The notes under the pieces were generated by a model. The model did no database searches and had not been told where the DNA came from. It was given only the letters and a program-made list of their open reading frames with translations. DNA of 64,000 bases. Origin: Ecdyonurus torrentis (Eukaryota > Arthropoda > Insecta > Ephemeroptera > Heptageniidae). The stretch spans positions 1,297,617 to 1,361,616 of the forward strand of contig OX439127.1 in NCBI GenBank assembly GCA_949318235.1. Direction: 5' to 3'. Positions 1 to 13,181 of this stretch are shown one piece after another. The translations under genes were made by a program, and so were the position numbers. How positions within the stretch are numbered: the stretch's first letter is position 1; every line of letters starts with the position of its first letter.

Positions 1-179
1 GTCGAAGTTTAGTTTGTACTTTAAAATTTGTTAACAAGAAACAACATTTTAATTCAATTGTTTTGTGAATATGGAATTGATGATTTATATATCCGATATA
101 TAATTTGATTTTTCGGATACAAGAATCATAATTTTTTTATGTACACTCGTTTTCAACCATTGTTAACGATTTAATTTGA

Positions 180-880
180 TTTTTTAGGCCCATTTTTGTT
201 TAACTGTTTTTAAATTTTATTATCAGAAATTTAAATAACGTCCCAATTTTTATTCGATTTAAATGAATTTTTACGTTTCTGAGCTTGCTTAGTAACTTCT
301 TGGCTTATTTTTGAGTAGTTTTGAGTCAAATTTTGATTTTTTAGCACTTTTACAAATTTCAGACCTATTGTAATTTGCTCAATTGGATTCTATACAATAT
401 TTTGCTGAAATCGGGCACATTTTACCAATGTTACCAATTTTTAGGATATTATCACACAAGTTTGAACTATTTCTGCTCAGATTCTTGCCGATTTTCTTTG
501 ATTTTATCCCAATTTCCGTCACATTTGAAGCAGTAGAGATATTTTTACTCAAACAAAGGCTGCTTTTACAAGATTTTTTCCTTTATTTAATGACTTTACC
601 GTAATTTCCGTCAAATTTGAGGTTTTATGGATATTTTCATGCAATTTTGAGCTTTTTTTACTCGATATCTCCCAATTTTCTTTTGATTTGCTACCAATTT
701 TAGACACATTTGAAGCACTAGAGCTATTTTAACTCATATTTGGGCAACTTTGAACCTATTTTTTCCTTTTAACCTTTGATTTGACTCCAATTTTAGGTAA
801 ACTAGCAGGTTTATGCCATTTTTACTCAAATTTGAACTAATTTTCCCTGCTTTCTTGTTATTTGTTGTTATTCCAGCCTA
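180..880. repeat. Degenerate ~92-bp tandem array
   Basis: A block resembling ACATTTGAAGCA-TAGAG-TATTTTTACTCA recurs near 521, 614, 706 and 797, a spacing of 91-93 bp. Weaker copies can be traced back to about 200. The units are T-rich and diverged, with stops in every long frame. It reads as an old minisatellite, not as a gene. The open frame at 383-604 is the repeat read as protein. Confidence 0.6.
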
Positions 881-1860
881 ATTTAAGCTAAATTAGGAGT
901 ACTATGTACAATTCTGACATGCACAGTCAATACTTAACCAGATTTAAACTTTGCAGAACGCACACTGATATATTCCTCTATGTTTCATGGTTACGTGTCG
1001 CTTAAATAAATATTTTTTTATTATATAAGATGCTGAGCAATAAAAGAATATTTAAGAGGGATACTAAAATTTTAGCCCAATAGAAAGCCCGATTGAAAAC
1101 CAAGTGTCTTATAGAAAGTAATACAAAAACATTTGTTTATCATATCATGACATTTTTATGTTAGAATTGATTTCAAATCCAATTTAACGTATTCTAACTC
1201 AAAATATTAAAATATAAATAAGTTTGTTAGTGATTCTCAAGAAAGTTACATTGTTTCTAATTTAAAATAATTCATACAAAAACAGAGAAAGAGAGAAAGG
1301 CAGACAGAAAAAAAATATATTAAAACTTTAATAAAATCCAAGTTTGTATAAATCCTAATTAAATCAATCTGAATTTTTTTGCATTAGCTTTAGCTAGTAC
1401 TAATTTTAAATTACTTGTTTTATTTCCCTTTTTATTTCTAATATTCTTACGAAATCATATACTGGCCGTTTTATATATGGTCTGTAGTTCTTATATTTAT
1501 ACAAGTATTTATTATTTGATAAATAAGCTTAAGCCTTACATGCTTTCAGTCATAATGCACTGTACTCTACGCTTTTAAATAAATTACCCTAACACACAAG
1601 ACATCTCTGGGATGTACACTGCGGTAAATTACAGACACAATTGTGGCCTGGGCAAAAATGCTACAAAGTAATCTGTTTAACTAGGATTTTAAAACTAAAG
1701 CAATTACCTCTTTATCATGAAAAACCATGGTGCAAAAGCAAGCAAGTAAAAAGTAGGCATCAAATTAATAATTAAACATACGCAAATGTTTAAAAAATAG
1801 TTTTAATTCTGTAGATTAATAACAATAGTTTTAAAACCAATTTGATGTTAAGAAACCTTT
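881..1860. other. AT-rich DNA, nothing recognised
   Basis: About 980 bases of AT-rich sequence with no long frame, no hairpin and no repeat that I could pick out. Confidence 0.5.
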
Positions 1861-3000
1861 CCGATAAACATAAACTGGATTAACATTTGTCTCGCATATG
1901 CCAAATCTATTATGCCACACATTTTTATTTGAGGATTTTGGGCATAATTTGGGCAGTTATGGGCAGTAGGTCCCATAATTTGGGCAGCCTGTGTTTAAGA
2001 GATATTTAACTTTAAAATATTGGACCTTTAAAAACACTTCTGCCGCATATGCCAGACTATATTTTTTTAAATTTTGCCTCAAAATTAGGTTAAACATTTA
2101 GGGCAGCGGCACTTTTAATTTGGGCACTAGTTTTAATTTGTGAAAAACTATTTTAATTGCAGCAAAAACAGAAAAAACTAAAATTTGGTGACGTCATAAA
2201 AAAAACATTTCACCCGCCTACGCCAATGAGTAAAACTTTCGGGCAGTAGGAATAGAAGTGTTTTACCTGTAGAAAACTATTTGGGCAAATTTGGGCAATG
2301 ATTTGTCTAAACCGTTCTGCAACAATAACGGATTCACATGCTTCTTTTAAAATTATACCTATGACGTCATCACAAAACATTTCTCCTGCCTATGCTAAAG
2401 CTAAAATATTTTGGCCAGGAGAAACTGATTATGTTTTTTTGTAATTATTGCTATAAAATAATTTGGGCAAGCATTTAAATTACGCTACGTTAATTAGTTT
2501 GATTAAGATTAATTTTTTTATTCTTAAAGAGTGACGTCACTGGTTAACATTTCTACCGCCTACGCCAAAGCTAAAATTTTTTGGGCAACAGAAACTCAAT
2601 ATGTCTTCTTATAATACTTGATATAAGATAATTTGGGCAAGCATCAAGAACACGCTACGTTAATTAGTTTGATCAAAATTTATTTTTGTATTCTAAAAAA
2701 GTGACGTCACTGCAAAACATTTCTCCCGCCTACGCCTAAGCTAAATATTTTGGGCAGGAGAAACTGAATATGTTTTCTTATAGTGCTTGCTATAAGATAA
2801 TTTGGGCAAGCATTAAAAACACGCTACGTTAATTATCTTGCTCAAAATTAATTATTTCATTTTTAAAGAGTGACGTCACTGGTAAACATTTCTTCCGCCT
2901 ACGCCAAGGCTAAAATATTTTGGGCAAGATAAACAAAAAGTGATTTTGTTTTGAGCTTATGATAAGACAATTTAGGCAGATGTTTTCATTACTCTGCACC
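1860..3000. repeat. ~170-bp satellite, about 7 units, TGACGTCA in five
   Basis: A block ACATTTCT-CCGCCTACGCC followed by TTTGGGCA recurs near 1884, 2033, 2205, 2377, 2548, 2718 and 2886. The full 8-base palindrome TGACGTCA stands just before it at 2189, 2362, 2532, 2702 and 2871, so the period is 169-173 bp. The last three or four units are clearly more alike than the first ones, which lack the palindrome. Inside each late unit there is also a conserved CACGCTACGTTAATTAG block. No coding potential is visible. This is a decaying tandem array; what it does, if anything, is unknown. Confidence 0.85.
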
Positions 3001-3384
3001 GATTAGATAATACAATTATTTAGTTTATCCAAATTTAACAAGCAAGAGCGCGAGAAATTTAAACTTTTTTTTTTTACGGAGTGGCAAAGTGTAATTTCAG
3101 ATAAGTTTTAATTGGTTCCGCTCTTGTATAGTAATTTTACTTTTACTTTTTTACGATATTTTATTTATTGTTTTTAACTGTTTAATCATTTTTATATTTT
3201 TTGAAATAATATATTTATTTCAAACTATTAAAAAAATCATTGATAAGTTTCATTATTTTGGTTCAGTTTGTAAAATTTAAAAGCTGATAATTTTTAAATA
3301 TTGTCATTTACCGAACATTTTTTTTAATTTTTTTTAAGCATACATACAAAGAAAATTGTAATCAGGCATGGTATTTCTGTTCTG

Positions 3385-5426
<2,042 letters not shown>

Positions 5427-5430
<4 letters not shown>

Positions 5431-5739
5431 TAGGGTGTATGCGGATGACGTCATATTTATTGCGCTTGGAGGCCATACTGGAGTAGTGAATAACATTGCT
5501 CAGCATAGGACAAACTTCATTTAAGCCAATTTTCTTTGAGACATCGCTTCATTTTTTGATATTGTTATTTTTCTCACATACTTGAGATACTAATTCAACA
5601 TATTTACAGCATTAATGCTCTAAAAAATATTGCACAGTGGTTTTAAACTGGCAAAATGTGTTATTTTCCTATGCCACCCATGTTATTGAGTTATCCAACA
5701 TGGCGTCGACTTTAACATGAATGCATAGACCCTATATAA
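5427..5739. mobile_element. MITE (~313 bp) with TATAGGGT termini
   Basis: The left end reads ACTTATATAGGGTGTATGC and the right end, on the complement, AACTTATATAGGGTCTATGC, so the terminal inverted repeats are about 18 bp with one mismatch. Subterminal features are ATGACGTCATA on the left and GGCCATAC/GGCGTC on the two sides. There is no coding capacity. Related units occur at 23335-23815 and 43425-43665, so this belongs to a small repeat family. The assignment to a transposase superfamily is open. Confidence 0.75.
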
Positions 5740-5996
5740 GTTAATAAAAAGACTCAATTCACAGTTTTTTAAAAAAATTATATATACATAGCTATGTTAT
5801 ATTTACACCAATTGTAACGTTTTCAAGTGCGTATGTAGAAACATACAGTGTCTGCACTCTTCTTCTGCTTACTGACTTTTGCTCACTAGGCGCGCCGACC
5901 TCCGCAACGGGGGGAGTGGCTCGTCCTCGTCAGGTGTTATTGTATTGTTAACATTTTTACCTGCACGATCACGTTGTACAGTCTTTTTACATGAAT

Positions 5997-7018
5997 CTAT
6001 AAGTTGAATTCAAATAGGCGGCAAACCAAACTAGATTGACTGATTGTTTTATTATTTCTTCTTGACATTTCTATTGCTTCTAATATTTTTCTTTTTTTAT
6101 AATGACTTTCTCTTCCTATCACCTTTGTTTTCTCCCATTGAATTTGATAGCTGTTCTCCAGTGCATGACTTACAAGTTTTGAAGATCCTGTATCTCTTTT
6201 CTCTATTTTTTGCCTGTGTTTATTCACCCTGATGTCCAATGGACGACCTGTTTCTCCGATGTATTCTTTCTTACATACACAGGGTATAGACTATATTACA
6301 TCTTTATTCATATTTTTCTTCATGTCTGGTTTTGTACGTGCTAAACTTGACTTAAATGTGTCTCTGGAAGAACAAACAATACGAAGATTGACTCCCTTAC
6401 CAATACGTTGTATTTTTTCACTCAACCCTTGCATATAGGGGGTGCAAATGATTGCGTCTGGTTTATTTTCTTCAGTATTGTTTCTTTCTTTGCTGTTTTT
6501 ATTTTTTATTTTATGAATAACGTGTGATGGATAATCATTTTCTTTTAAAATGTGTTCTATTTTACTAGTTTCTTCATTTATTATTTTTTTATCATTACAG
6601 TGTGTTCTTGCCCTATGTAATGACGTAGCTGCTATACCTGTTTTTGTAGAGTGTGGATGATTTGAATTGAAATTTAGATATCTCCCACTGTCTGTTTCTT
6701 TTCGATATACTGAAGTCGTAATTTTGTTTTTTATAGATCTTTTTACCCTTACATCTAAGAAGGGCAGTTCACCCTCTTTCTCATATTCAATTATGAATTT
6801 AATAGTTGCTGCCTGATTATTCATATGATCTAAGAATGATTCAACTGGTACCTCATTTTGTGGCCAAACAATGAACGTATCATCCACGTATCTTTTATAT
6901 ATCACTGGCTTTGGTGTGTAAGTTGTTATCGCCTTATTTTACAGTTTTTCTAGATATATATCACTGAGTGCTGGTGATAATGGGCAGCCCATAGCTAAAC
7001 CATTCTTTTGTTTATATA
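5997..7018 (-). pseudogene. Penelope-like reverse transcriptase + GIY-YIG endonuclease, 5'-truncated
   Basis: Read from 7018 downwards the protein starts inside the RT palm with GLAMGCPLSPALSDIYLEKL, then a stop, then the catalytic block YVDDTF (6873-6890). The thumb and linker follow through 6291. The GIY-YIG domain comes next: the first Tyr of its V-I-Y-SIPC block is replaced by a TAG stop near 6290, while EYIGETGRPLDIRV, with the YIG triad at 6255-6263, is intact. The tail runs to a stop near 5997. Penelope RTs are related to telomerase RT and prime at nicked target DNA; GIY-YIG makes the nick. The N-terminal RT half is missing and at least two stops are present, so this copy is dead. Confidence 0.88.
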
Positions 7019-7032
7019 ATGTCCAATGGACA

Positions 7033-7397
7033 TCAGGGTGAATGAGCACAGGCAAACAATAGAGAAAAGAGATACAGGATATTCAAAACTTGTAGATCAT
7101 GCACTGGAAAACAGCCATTAAATTCAATGGGAGAAAACAAACGTGATAGGAAGAGAAAGGCATTATAAAAAAAGAAAAATATTAGAAGCAATAGAAATGT
7201 CAAGAAAAAATAATGAAACAATCAGTCAACCTAGTTTTGATTTGCCGCCTATTTGGATTCCACTTATAGATTCATGTAAAAAGACTGTACCACGTGATCG
7301 TGCAGGTGAAAATATAAACAATAAAATAACACCTGACGAGGACGAGCCACTCCCCCTGTTGCGGAGGTCGGCGCGCCTCGTGAGCAAGAATCAGTAA
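7033..7397 (+). pseudogene. Inverted copy of the Penelope endonuclease tail
   Basis: This repeats the C-terminal endonuclease coding part in the opposite direction to the main copy. It starts at the DIRVNEHRQ block and contains the K-R-K-I-LEAIEMSRKNNETISQ segment, which matches LEAIEMSRRNNKTISQ of the minus-strand copy. It ends with a stop at 7395-7397. It has one early frame disruption. It is part of the element's inverted terminal structure, not a separate gene. Confidence 0.8.
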
Positions 7398-7530
7398 CCA
7401 GAAGAAGAGTGCAGACACTGTATGTTTCTACATACGCACTCGAAAACGTTACAGTTAGTGTAAACATAACCTAGCTATGTATATATAATTTTTTAAAAAA
7501 CTGTGAATTGAGTCTTTTTATTAACTTATA

Positions 7531-8781
7531 TGAGAGGCTATTTCCACTTTTTACAACGGCGGCACCCGCGACGAAAAATTTTCGCCGATCGAATTGAAAT
7601 TTATACACGAAGTACATACTAATGAAACATGTTTCGTCATAAAATATTTCTGAAAAATTTTATTTGGTTCGCGAGATACACGTATTTGAAAATGGCGGCC
7701 CATGCGCGATATGGGCATTTAGAGTCAACTTCTGGCCTCTGCATCTCTTCTTGTAAAAGAGATATTTTAAAAATTCTTTTTCGAGGGAGTAGACCAACAT
7801 GTTAACTTATAATTTATTTGTGCACCAAAATTTCAAAACTACCCAAAGTATTTTTTAATAATTTAACAAAAATGCCGAGATTCTTCAAAATTGCCTATTT
7901 TCTACGACCCGGCAAAAATACTCAAAATTTTTTTTAATGATATTTAACGTACTTTTTAGTTCAATAGTATCCTTATTAATACTTTTTTATTGAAAAAGTA
8001 ATTTTTGAAAATTTACATAAAGTACAATACTCGACAAAACAACCGACATTTTGTCAAATTGATGATATTTGACCTCAAATATGGCCATGTTACCCATTGT
8101 TTTCGGAAAATCAAAGTTGATGAAAAGAAAGCTTACATCTTACTCTACACAAGCAAAAAATAAAAAATGTGCTTATGAAGTTGCATCTACGTTTTGTAGC
8201 TATCTTCGTAACTTGCTTTTCGCGCGCTATACGTGATGTCAGCGGCTGCATATAAACATGCTCGCTAACATTAAAACGACCAAAAATGTTGTTAAAATAT
8301 TATATCTTTATAGTTTTGTTGACTTGAGTAAAAATTTTCATTGTTTCTGTAAAAAAAAAATAAAAAAAAAATCCATTTTGTTGACTTATGCTGAATTTTT
8401 GAGGATTCCTCTTCCCGCTAACTTAATCCAGGGTAAGGGCAACTTCTAAACCTGCAATAGAATAGACATGGAGACCCCACCATTTAAAAATTCTTAAAAA
8501 TAGGTCATAAGTCAGTTTGTACTAATATAATATAAAGATTATAACAAAATATAATTATTATTTCCATTTTTTTTGTAAAGGTATATCTATAAATAATACA
8601 GATAGTAACATGACTTTTTTTCCAGAAAACATCAGAATTTATTTGTTTTATTGTTTATCAAATTTTTTATTATTATTATTCCTGTTTTATAACAATTTAC
8701 CAATATATAGAATACTCTCGCCAATTACAGGCGGAACCGCGAACAGGTTCAGGAAAATCTTATAATCTTCTATTTCTAAGC
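7531..8781. repeat. Giant foldback: inner part of left arm
   Basis: The sequence from TGAGAGGCTATTTCC (7531) to CTTCTATTTCTAAG (8780) is the reverse complement of 8933-10165. In the outer several hundred bases I count only isolated differences (for example CGAAGTAC versus CAAAGTAC). Similarity falls near the centre, around 8650-8750. It contains GC-richer blocks such as AAAATGGCGGCCCATGCGCG and GCGCGCTATACGTGATGTCAG. No convincing protein is encoded; the 63-codon frame at 8258 runs through A-runs that differ in length between the arms. Confidence 0.93.
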
Positions 8782-8932
8782 ATTGCTAAACAATGTTTAT
8801 TATTATAATATTTTAAGATGAAAATTAATGCACCGAGGTGAAAAAATTAACATACATTCATGAATATAATTTATATATAAAAAAAATGCAAAAAAAAAAA
8901 CTGCAAATAACTAAAAACAATCGTTTTGCAAT
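8782..8932. other. Loop of the giant foldback
   Basis: About 150 bases of unpaired AT-rich sequence between the two arms, without a frame or repeat of note. A loop of this size could keep so long a palindrome clonable and stable. Confidence 0.8.
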
Positions 8933-10269
8933 ACTTAGAAATAGAAGATTATAAGATTTTCCTATACCTGCTGCGGTTTCATCTGTAATTGCTAAAGTAT
9001 TCTACTGTAAAACTGTAAAAAAAGGAAATAAAGAAAATAAACAATAAAACAAATAAATTCTGATGTTTTCTGGAAAAAAAGTCATGTTACTATCAGTATT
9101 ATATATAGATAACGTTACAAAAAATTGAAATAATAATTATATTTTGTTATAATCTATATATTATATTAGTACAAACTGACTTATGACCTATTTTTAAGAA
9201 TTTTTAAATGGTGGGGTCTCCATGTCTATTCTATTGCAGGTTTAGAAGTTGCCCTTACCCTGGATTAAGTTAGCGGGAAGAGGAATCCTCAAAAATTCAG
9301 CATTAGTCAACAAAATGGATTTTTTTTTTTTTTTTTTTTTTACAGAAACAATGAAAATTTTTACTCAAGTCAACAAAACTATAAAGATATAATATTTTAA
9401 CAACATTTTTGGTCGTTTTAATGTTAGCGGGCATGTTTATATGCAGCCGCTGACATCACGTATAGCGCGCGAAAAGCAAGTTACGAAGATAGCTACAAAA
9501 CGTAGATGCAACTTCATAAGCACATTTTTTATTTTTTGCTTGTGTAGAGTAAGATGTAAGCTTTTTTTTCATCAACTTTGATTTTCCGAAAACAATGGGT
9601 AACATGGCCATATTTGAGGTCAAATATCATCAATTTGACAAAATGTCGGTTGTTTTGTCGAGTATTGTACTTTATGTAAATTTTCAAAAATTACTTTTTC
9701 AATAAAAAAGTATTAATAAGGATACTATTGAACTAAAAAGTACGTTAAATATCATTAAAAAAAATTTTGAGTATTTTTGCCGGGTCGTAGAAAATAGGCA
9801 ATTTTGAAGAATTTTGGCATTTTTGTTAAATTATTAAAAAATACTTTGGGTAGTTTTGAAATTTTGGTGCACAAATAAATTATAAGTTAACATGTTGGTC
9901 TACTCCCTCGAAAAAGAATTTTTAAAATATCTTTTTTACAAGAAGAGATGCAGAGGCCAGAAGTTGACTCTAAATGCCCATATCGCGCATGGGCCGCCAT
10001 TTTCAAATACGTGTATCTCGCGAACCAAATAAAATTTTTCAGAAATATTTTATGACGAAACATGTTTCATTAGTATGTACTTTGTGTATAAATTTCAATT
10101 CGATCGGCGAAAATTTTTCGTCGCGGGTGCCGCCGTTGTAAAAAGTGGAAATAGCCTCTCATATATAAGTGACAATTTTTTATGGTGTTGTGTGTTATTT
10201 TTTATCGTCAAAACAAGCAGCGAGTGAAAGCCCAGGGTCTAATAGAAGGTAAGACTAACATGAATTTTT

Positions 10270-10275
<6 letters not shown>
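8933..10275. repeat. Giant foldback: right arm, uninterrupted
   Basis: This arm pairs with 7531-8781 and, beyond 10160, with 5310-5430, so it shows the undisturbed arm of about 1.34 kb. Near its outer tip on the plus strand it has ATG at 10182, 22 codons and AAG-GTAAGAC (10243-10253), the mirror image of the left tip. The two tip frames differ at two codons (GTG/GTT and CTA/CTT), both synonymous. It ends against a (TA)n tract. Confidence 0.93.
10182..10252 (+). other. Outward-facing mini-exon candidate at foldback tip
   Basis: An ATG frame of 22-23 codons (starting [14 protein letters not shown]) ends at AGAAG-GTAAGAC, a good splice donor. The same unit, facing the other way, is at 5412-5345. 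Both read out of the element. I do not recognise the peptide. Whether it is transcribed is unknown; the match of both copies with only synonymous changes is suggestive but rests on two sites. Confidence 0.35.

Positions 10276-10338
<63 letters not shown>
10273..10338. repeat. (TA)n microsatellite, right edge of insertion
   Basis: About 32 TA units lie between the right foldback arm and the resumed piggyBac sequence. Confidence 0.95.
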
Positions 10339-10340
<2 letters not shown>

Positions 10341-10410
10341 AAAATATGTTTATATATAAAAAAAACAGTAAATTAATTTTTTTTCTTGTATTTTTTGTTT
10401 AAGATATAAT

Positions 10411-10545
10411 AGGAGAGGTCATTTCGTACGTGCGACACCAAATGGAGAACGCAGAAGATGCGCTGGAGAGGCAAGCTCCAGTCGAGTTCGCACTGAATGC
10501 CCAAAATGCAATGTTGGTTTATGCATTGATCATTTCACAAAATAA
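10411..10545 (+). pseudogene. piggyBac transposase C-terminal Cys-rich domain (detached)
   Basis: The frame from AGG at 10411 reads RRGHFVRATPNGERRRCAGE, continues with RTECPKCNVGLCIDHFTK and stops at TAA (10543-10545). Cys-x2-Cys...Leu-Cys-x3-Phe is the zinc-binding Cys-rich tail typical of piggyBac-family transposases, which binds the terminal repeats. It continues the protein broken off at about 5100, where the last residues are [11 protein letters not shown] splice-acceptor-like TTTTTTGTTTAAG stands at 10390-10402. The intervening 5.3 kb is the foldback composite. Confidence 0.85.
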
Positions 10546-10777
10546 CATAGTAAGTAGAATTCAAAAATTTTCACAATACAAACTAAATATCTTTTTTTAA
10601 TTTCTTTTTCTTCTTCTTCTTCATTTTTTTTAATTTGGTTTTTCTTTAAATTTACATAATTAATAATTATTATTCAATATGTATTCAATATTTAATATCA
10701 AAAAACATGTTTCAATAAATTAAATCAATAAGTTGCTACCAAAATATAAATTTTCTTTTGTTATGTGCAACTGTCCT

Positions 10778-10941
10778 AGCGGTACCATCTGGTACCGCTT
10801 ATTATTTGTCAATTAAAATTAGGTAAATAGTCAAAACGAAAAAAAAATGTCAATTTAGTTAGTACTTTTTATTGTTTTATCAAACTGTTTACAAAAAATA
10901 ATTTAAAAAAACCTTCGGAAACTCAGGTCAATAAGGGTTAA
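10778..10941 (+). mobile_element. piggyBac right end: subterminal hairpin and GGG-TTAA terminus
   Basis: A perfect hairpin AGCGGTACCA-TC-TGGTACCGCT stands near 10778-10799. Downstream the sequence CAATAAGGG ends against TTAA at 10938-10941. piggyBac elements insert at TTAA and end in CCC/GGG, so this is a good right terminus for the transposase pseudogene. The left partner (TTAA-CCCTTATTG) was not found. Confidence 0.65.
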
Positions 10942-11140
10942 ATTTGATAAAAATGATAAACAATTTTTAAGTTTAAACAATGATTTCTTAAAGCATAAAA
11001 GAAAGCAACCATTTTATCTAATGACTGACCGGTACATGAATTTTTAATGAAACCAAAAGAAATATGAAATATATATTTATGCAGTTGGCGTGTCTTATTA
11101 TTTCACAAATATCTGTAATTTAGTAAAATAATTTTAAAGG

Positions 11141-12451
11141 GTTTGGACAACTGCAGTAAAACTTTATCATCGAGCAAATCCTAATGAGGGCATTAAATTA
11201 AAATACTTATCTCATTATATCCATATATTGACAAGTATAAACCCTGTCCTATAAAACACCCTAAAATGATTTTGGATGGTGCTTCTCTCCCATTAAAAAA
11301 TATAGAAGGGTTCTGCTATGCTACTGTGCTACTACCTAAGAAGTTCTATTTCCCTTTACTACCATATGCATTACATAATAATTTTTTTTATGCATGAAAT
11401 GTGCAGACGTTCTCCATCTGTATGTTTACAAGCACTTTTTTATCATGTGAGCATAAAAAAGCAGCTGAAATAGGATACATTTAAAAATTCATGAATGATG
11501 GCAATATGAGGTGAGTGTATATAACCCTATTACTAAAAATTGGGTTGTGTTCGCTAATTATATATCACAGTTTAGTAAATTAAAAGTAGAAAGGATAGGC
11601 TATCCACTGAATTGTGTTACAGACGGGGATAGACAGGCCTATATTGAGAATTATAAGAGAGTAGAAAGTATGAAATTAGATGCAAAAAATATTATATTTA
11701 ATGCATAGAAAAGGTTAGTGAAAGGGAAAAGAAAAAAAGTATGGAGAGAGATACAAATTAAAACAACATTGAATAATTAGCATAATGAATGAAATGTATA
11801 AAAAATTGTTTTAGCAGGGCTACTCATTAGAAGTTTTAAAATAATAACCCCTGAACGTTTGCTAATGATATATGAATATAAAAATCAAGCTGCTCCAGAG
11901 TTATCTTTCACTAGTGTACCCATATGTGCATATACCACAGATCATGCAAGATTACACCTATACGACTACAGAGAAACTTTGGGGGGTTCGCTGTATATAT
12001 TTTGATACTGATAGTTTTATCTATTTGACTTTAGTTGGCGCAGATGTTGACCTTCCATCTAGTGTGTATTTAGGTGAATTAAGATATAAACTTGAATACT
12101 ATCATAAAGATGCATAAATAAATGATTTAGTAAGTGGCGGACCAATAGTATATATAAATATAAAGTTATGATTCTTGGGCAAGATAGAGAAATATCTGTG
12201 AACAAAGTGAAGGGAATTACTTTAATTTATGTTTCTAAAGATGTCAAAAATTTAGAAATATTATTATTATTATTGGTGGTGCAGACCCAATATATGTAGT
12301 GAACCCCTGTAAGATATCACGTACAGTTGACTATCAACTTATAACTTTGGCACAAAGTAAGTTGTACAGACATGTGTACTCTAAAATACGTATTGTGGCA
12401 AATATATATAACACCTTAATATTTAACTATGTTGATGATGGTTATATGTAA
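11141..12451 (+). pseudogene. Polinton/Maverick protein-primed DNA polymerase B, broken
   Basis: A family-B polymerase relic is spread over several frames. AVKLYHRANPNEG is read at about 11153. Motif A (SLYP) is at 11212-11223, followed by Y-I-D-K-Y-K and PIKHPKMI. Next come LLPKKFYFPLLPY near 11330 and a Cys-Arg block. The 11511-11708 frame carries NCVTDGDRQAYIENY, the thumb-proximal insert typical of this family. Motif C, YFDTDS, is intact at 11998-12015. The C-terminus (VNKVKGITL near 12200, then KLYRHVYSK and a final D-D-G-Y-M before TAA at 12449) matches the family's end. The polymerase replicates Polinton or adintovirus-like DNA from a terminal protein. Numerous frameshifts and stops show it is dead. 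The neighbouring ATPase and small gene confirm the element type. Confidence 0.85.
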
Positions 12452-12719
12452 ATTGTATGTTCGATAATGTTTGTGAATGTCATAAAATGTAAATAAAACA
12501 ATGGATATGGTTCTTTATTAAATTAAATGTTTGTTTTTTAATTCAAAACAAAAGTTTATTTGAACTTTGTACTTTGACACTTTATTATTACAAATAAATG
12601 TGTGGAAAATTATTGATGTCAAATCAAATTTTTATTTATTTTATCATTAATATTAATTTTTATTTTGTTTTCCTAGTTACATAATTATTTTTACACGAGA
12701 AATAAATTTAGTACTCAAA

Positions 12720-13181
12720 ATGATAGTTAAGAGGCAACATCCATTTACAGCTCTGGAAGCTGGCCCTACTTAGTGTGGTAAAACTCAATTTATTTATAAA
12801 ATTTTAAAAAATATACATCATATGATTGATAAGAAGATAAAAGAGATTATTTGGTTTCATTTTTGAAGTCAAGACTTGGATACAGAAATAGAAAAGATCA
12901 TTCATATACCAATTAAATTTGTAGTAGGGTATTAAAGTTATGAAGAAATTGCATCAGACAATAAGCCTTCTAATAAACTTGTGATAAATAATGATATGAT
13001 GCAAAGTTTAAATGGCAATATAATTGTCTTATTTTCAAAGGGTTGTCATCATCGAAACATAAGTGTTAGTTTTATAATACAATACATTTTTAATCAGCCT
13101 AAAGGCTCAAGACATATTTCTTTAAATAGCCATTATATTGTTATTTTTAGACGCCCACGTGACACACAGCAAATTAGTTAG
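12720..13181 (+). pseudogene. Polinton packaging ATPase (FtsK-HerA type), stops only
   Basis: The frame from ATG at 12720 is collinear through 13181 without a frameshift but has three internal stops. HPFTALEAGPT-stop-CGKT near 12741-12783 is the Walker A block GPTGSGKT with the central Gly codon changed to TAG. A TGA follows WFHF, and a TAA lies in VVGY-stop-SYEE. Downstream LVINNDMM stands where the Walker B acidic pair is expected (Asp to Asn). The sensor region is well kept: FSKGCHHRNISVSFI and RHISLNSHYIVIFRRPRDTQ. The family packages DNA into capsids in Polintons and relatives. Order PolB then ATPase fits a Polinton remnant. No capsid gene is visible. Confidence 0.85.

Larger units (their letters stand above)
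5737..7528 (-). mobile_element. Penelope-like element with ~505-bp inverted ends
   Basis: A Penelope-like retroelement (RT plus GIY-YIG endonuclease) lies on the minus strand between two inverted copies of its own 3' part: 5737-6243 and 7019-7528. Both copies hold the C-terminal endonuclease coding part and the 3' UTR, and both end in TAAGTTAATAAAAAGACTC. The upstream inversion joint falls at 7020-7030 on the self-complementary 11-mer GTCCAATGGAC, directly next to RT coding sequence. Partial inverted or tandem copies at the ends are known for Penelope elements. It is 5'-truncated and abuts the MITE on one side and the foldback arm on the other, with no spacer. Confidence 0.88.

Noticed and set aside
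1860..3000. CRISPR-like array (repeated block every 170 bp)
   Set aside because: The DNA between the blocks is itself repeated, so this is a satellite.
8258..8449. 63-codon frame in the foldback left arm
   Set aside because: It runs through A-tracts that differ in length in the other arm, so the frame is not conserved.
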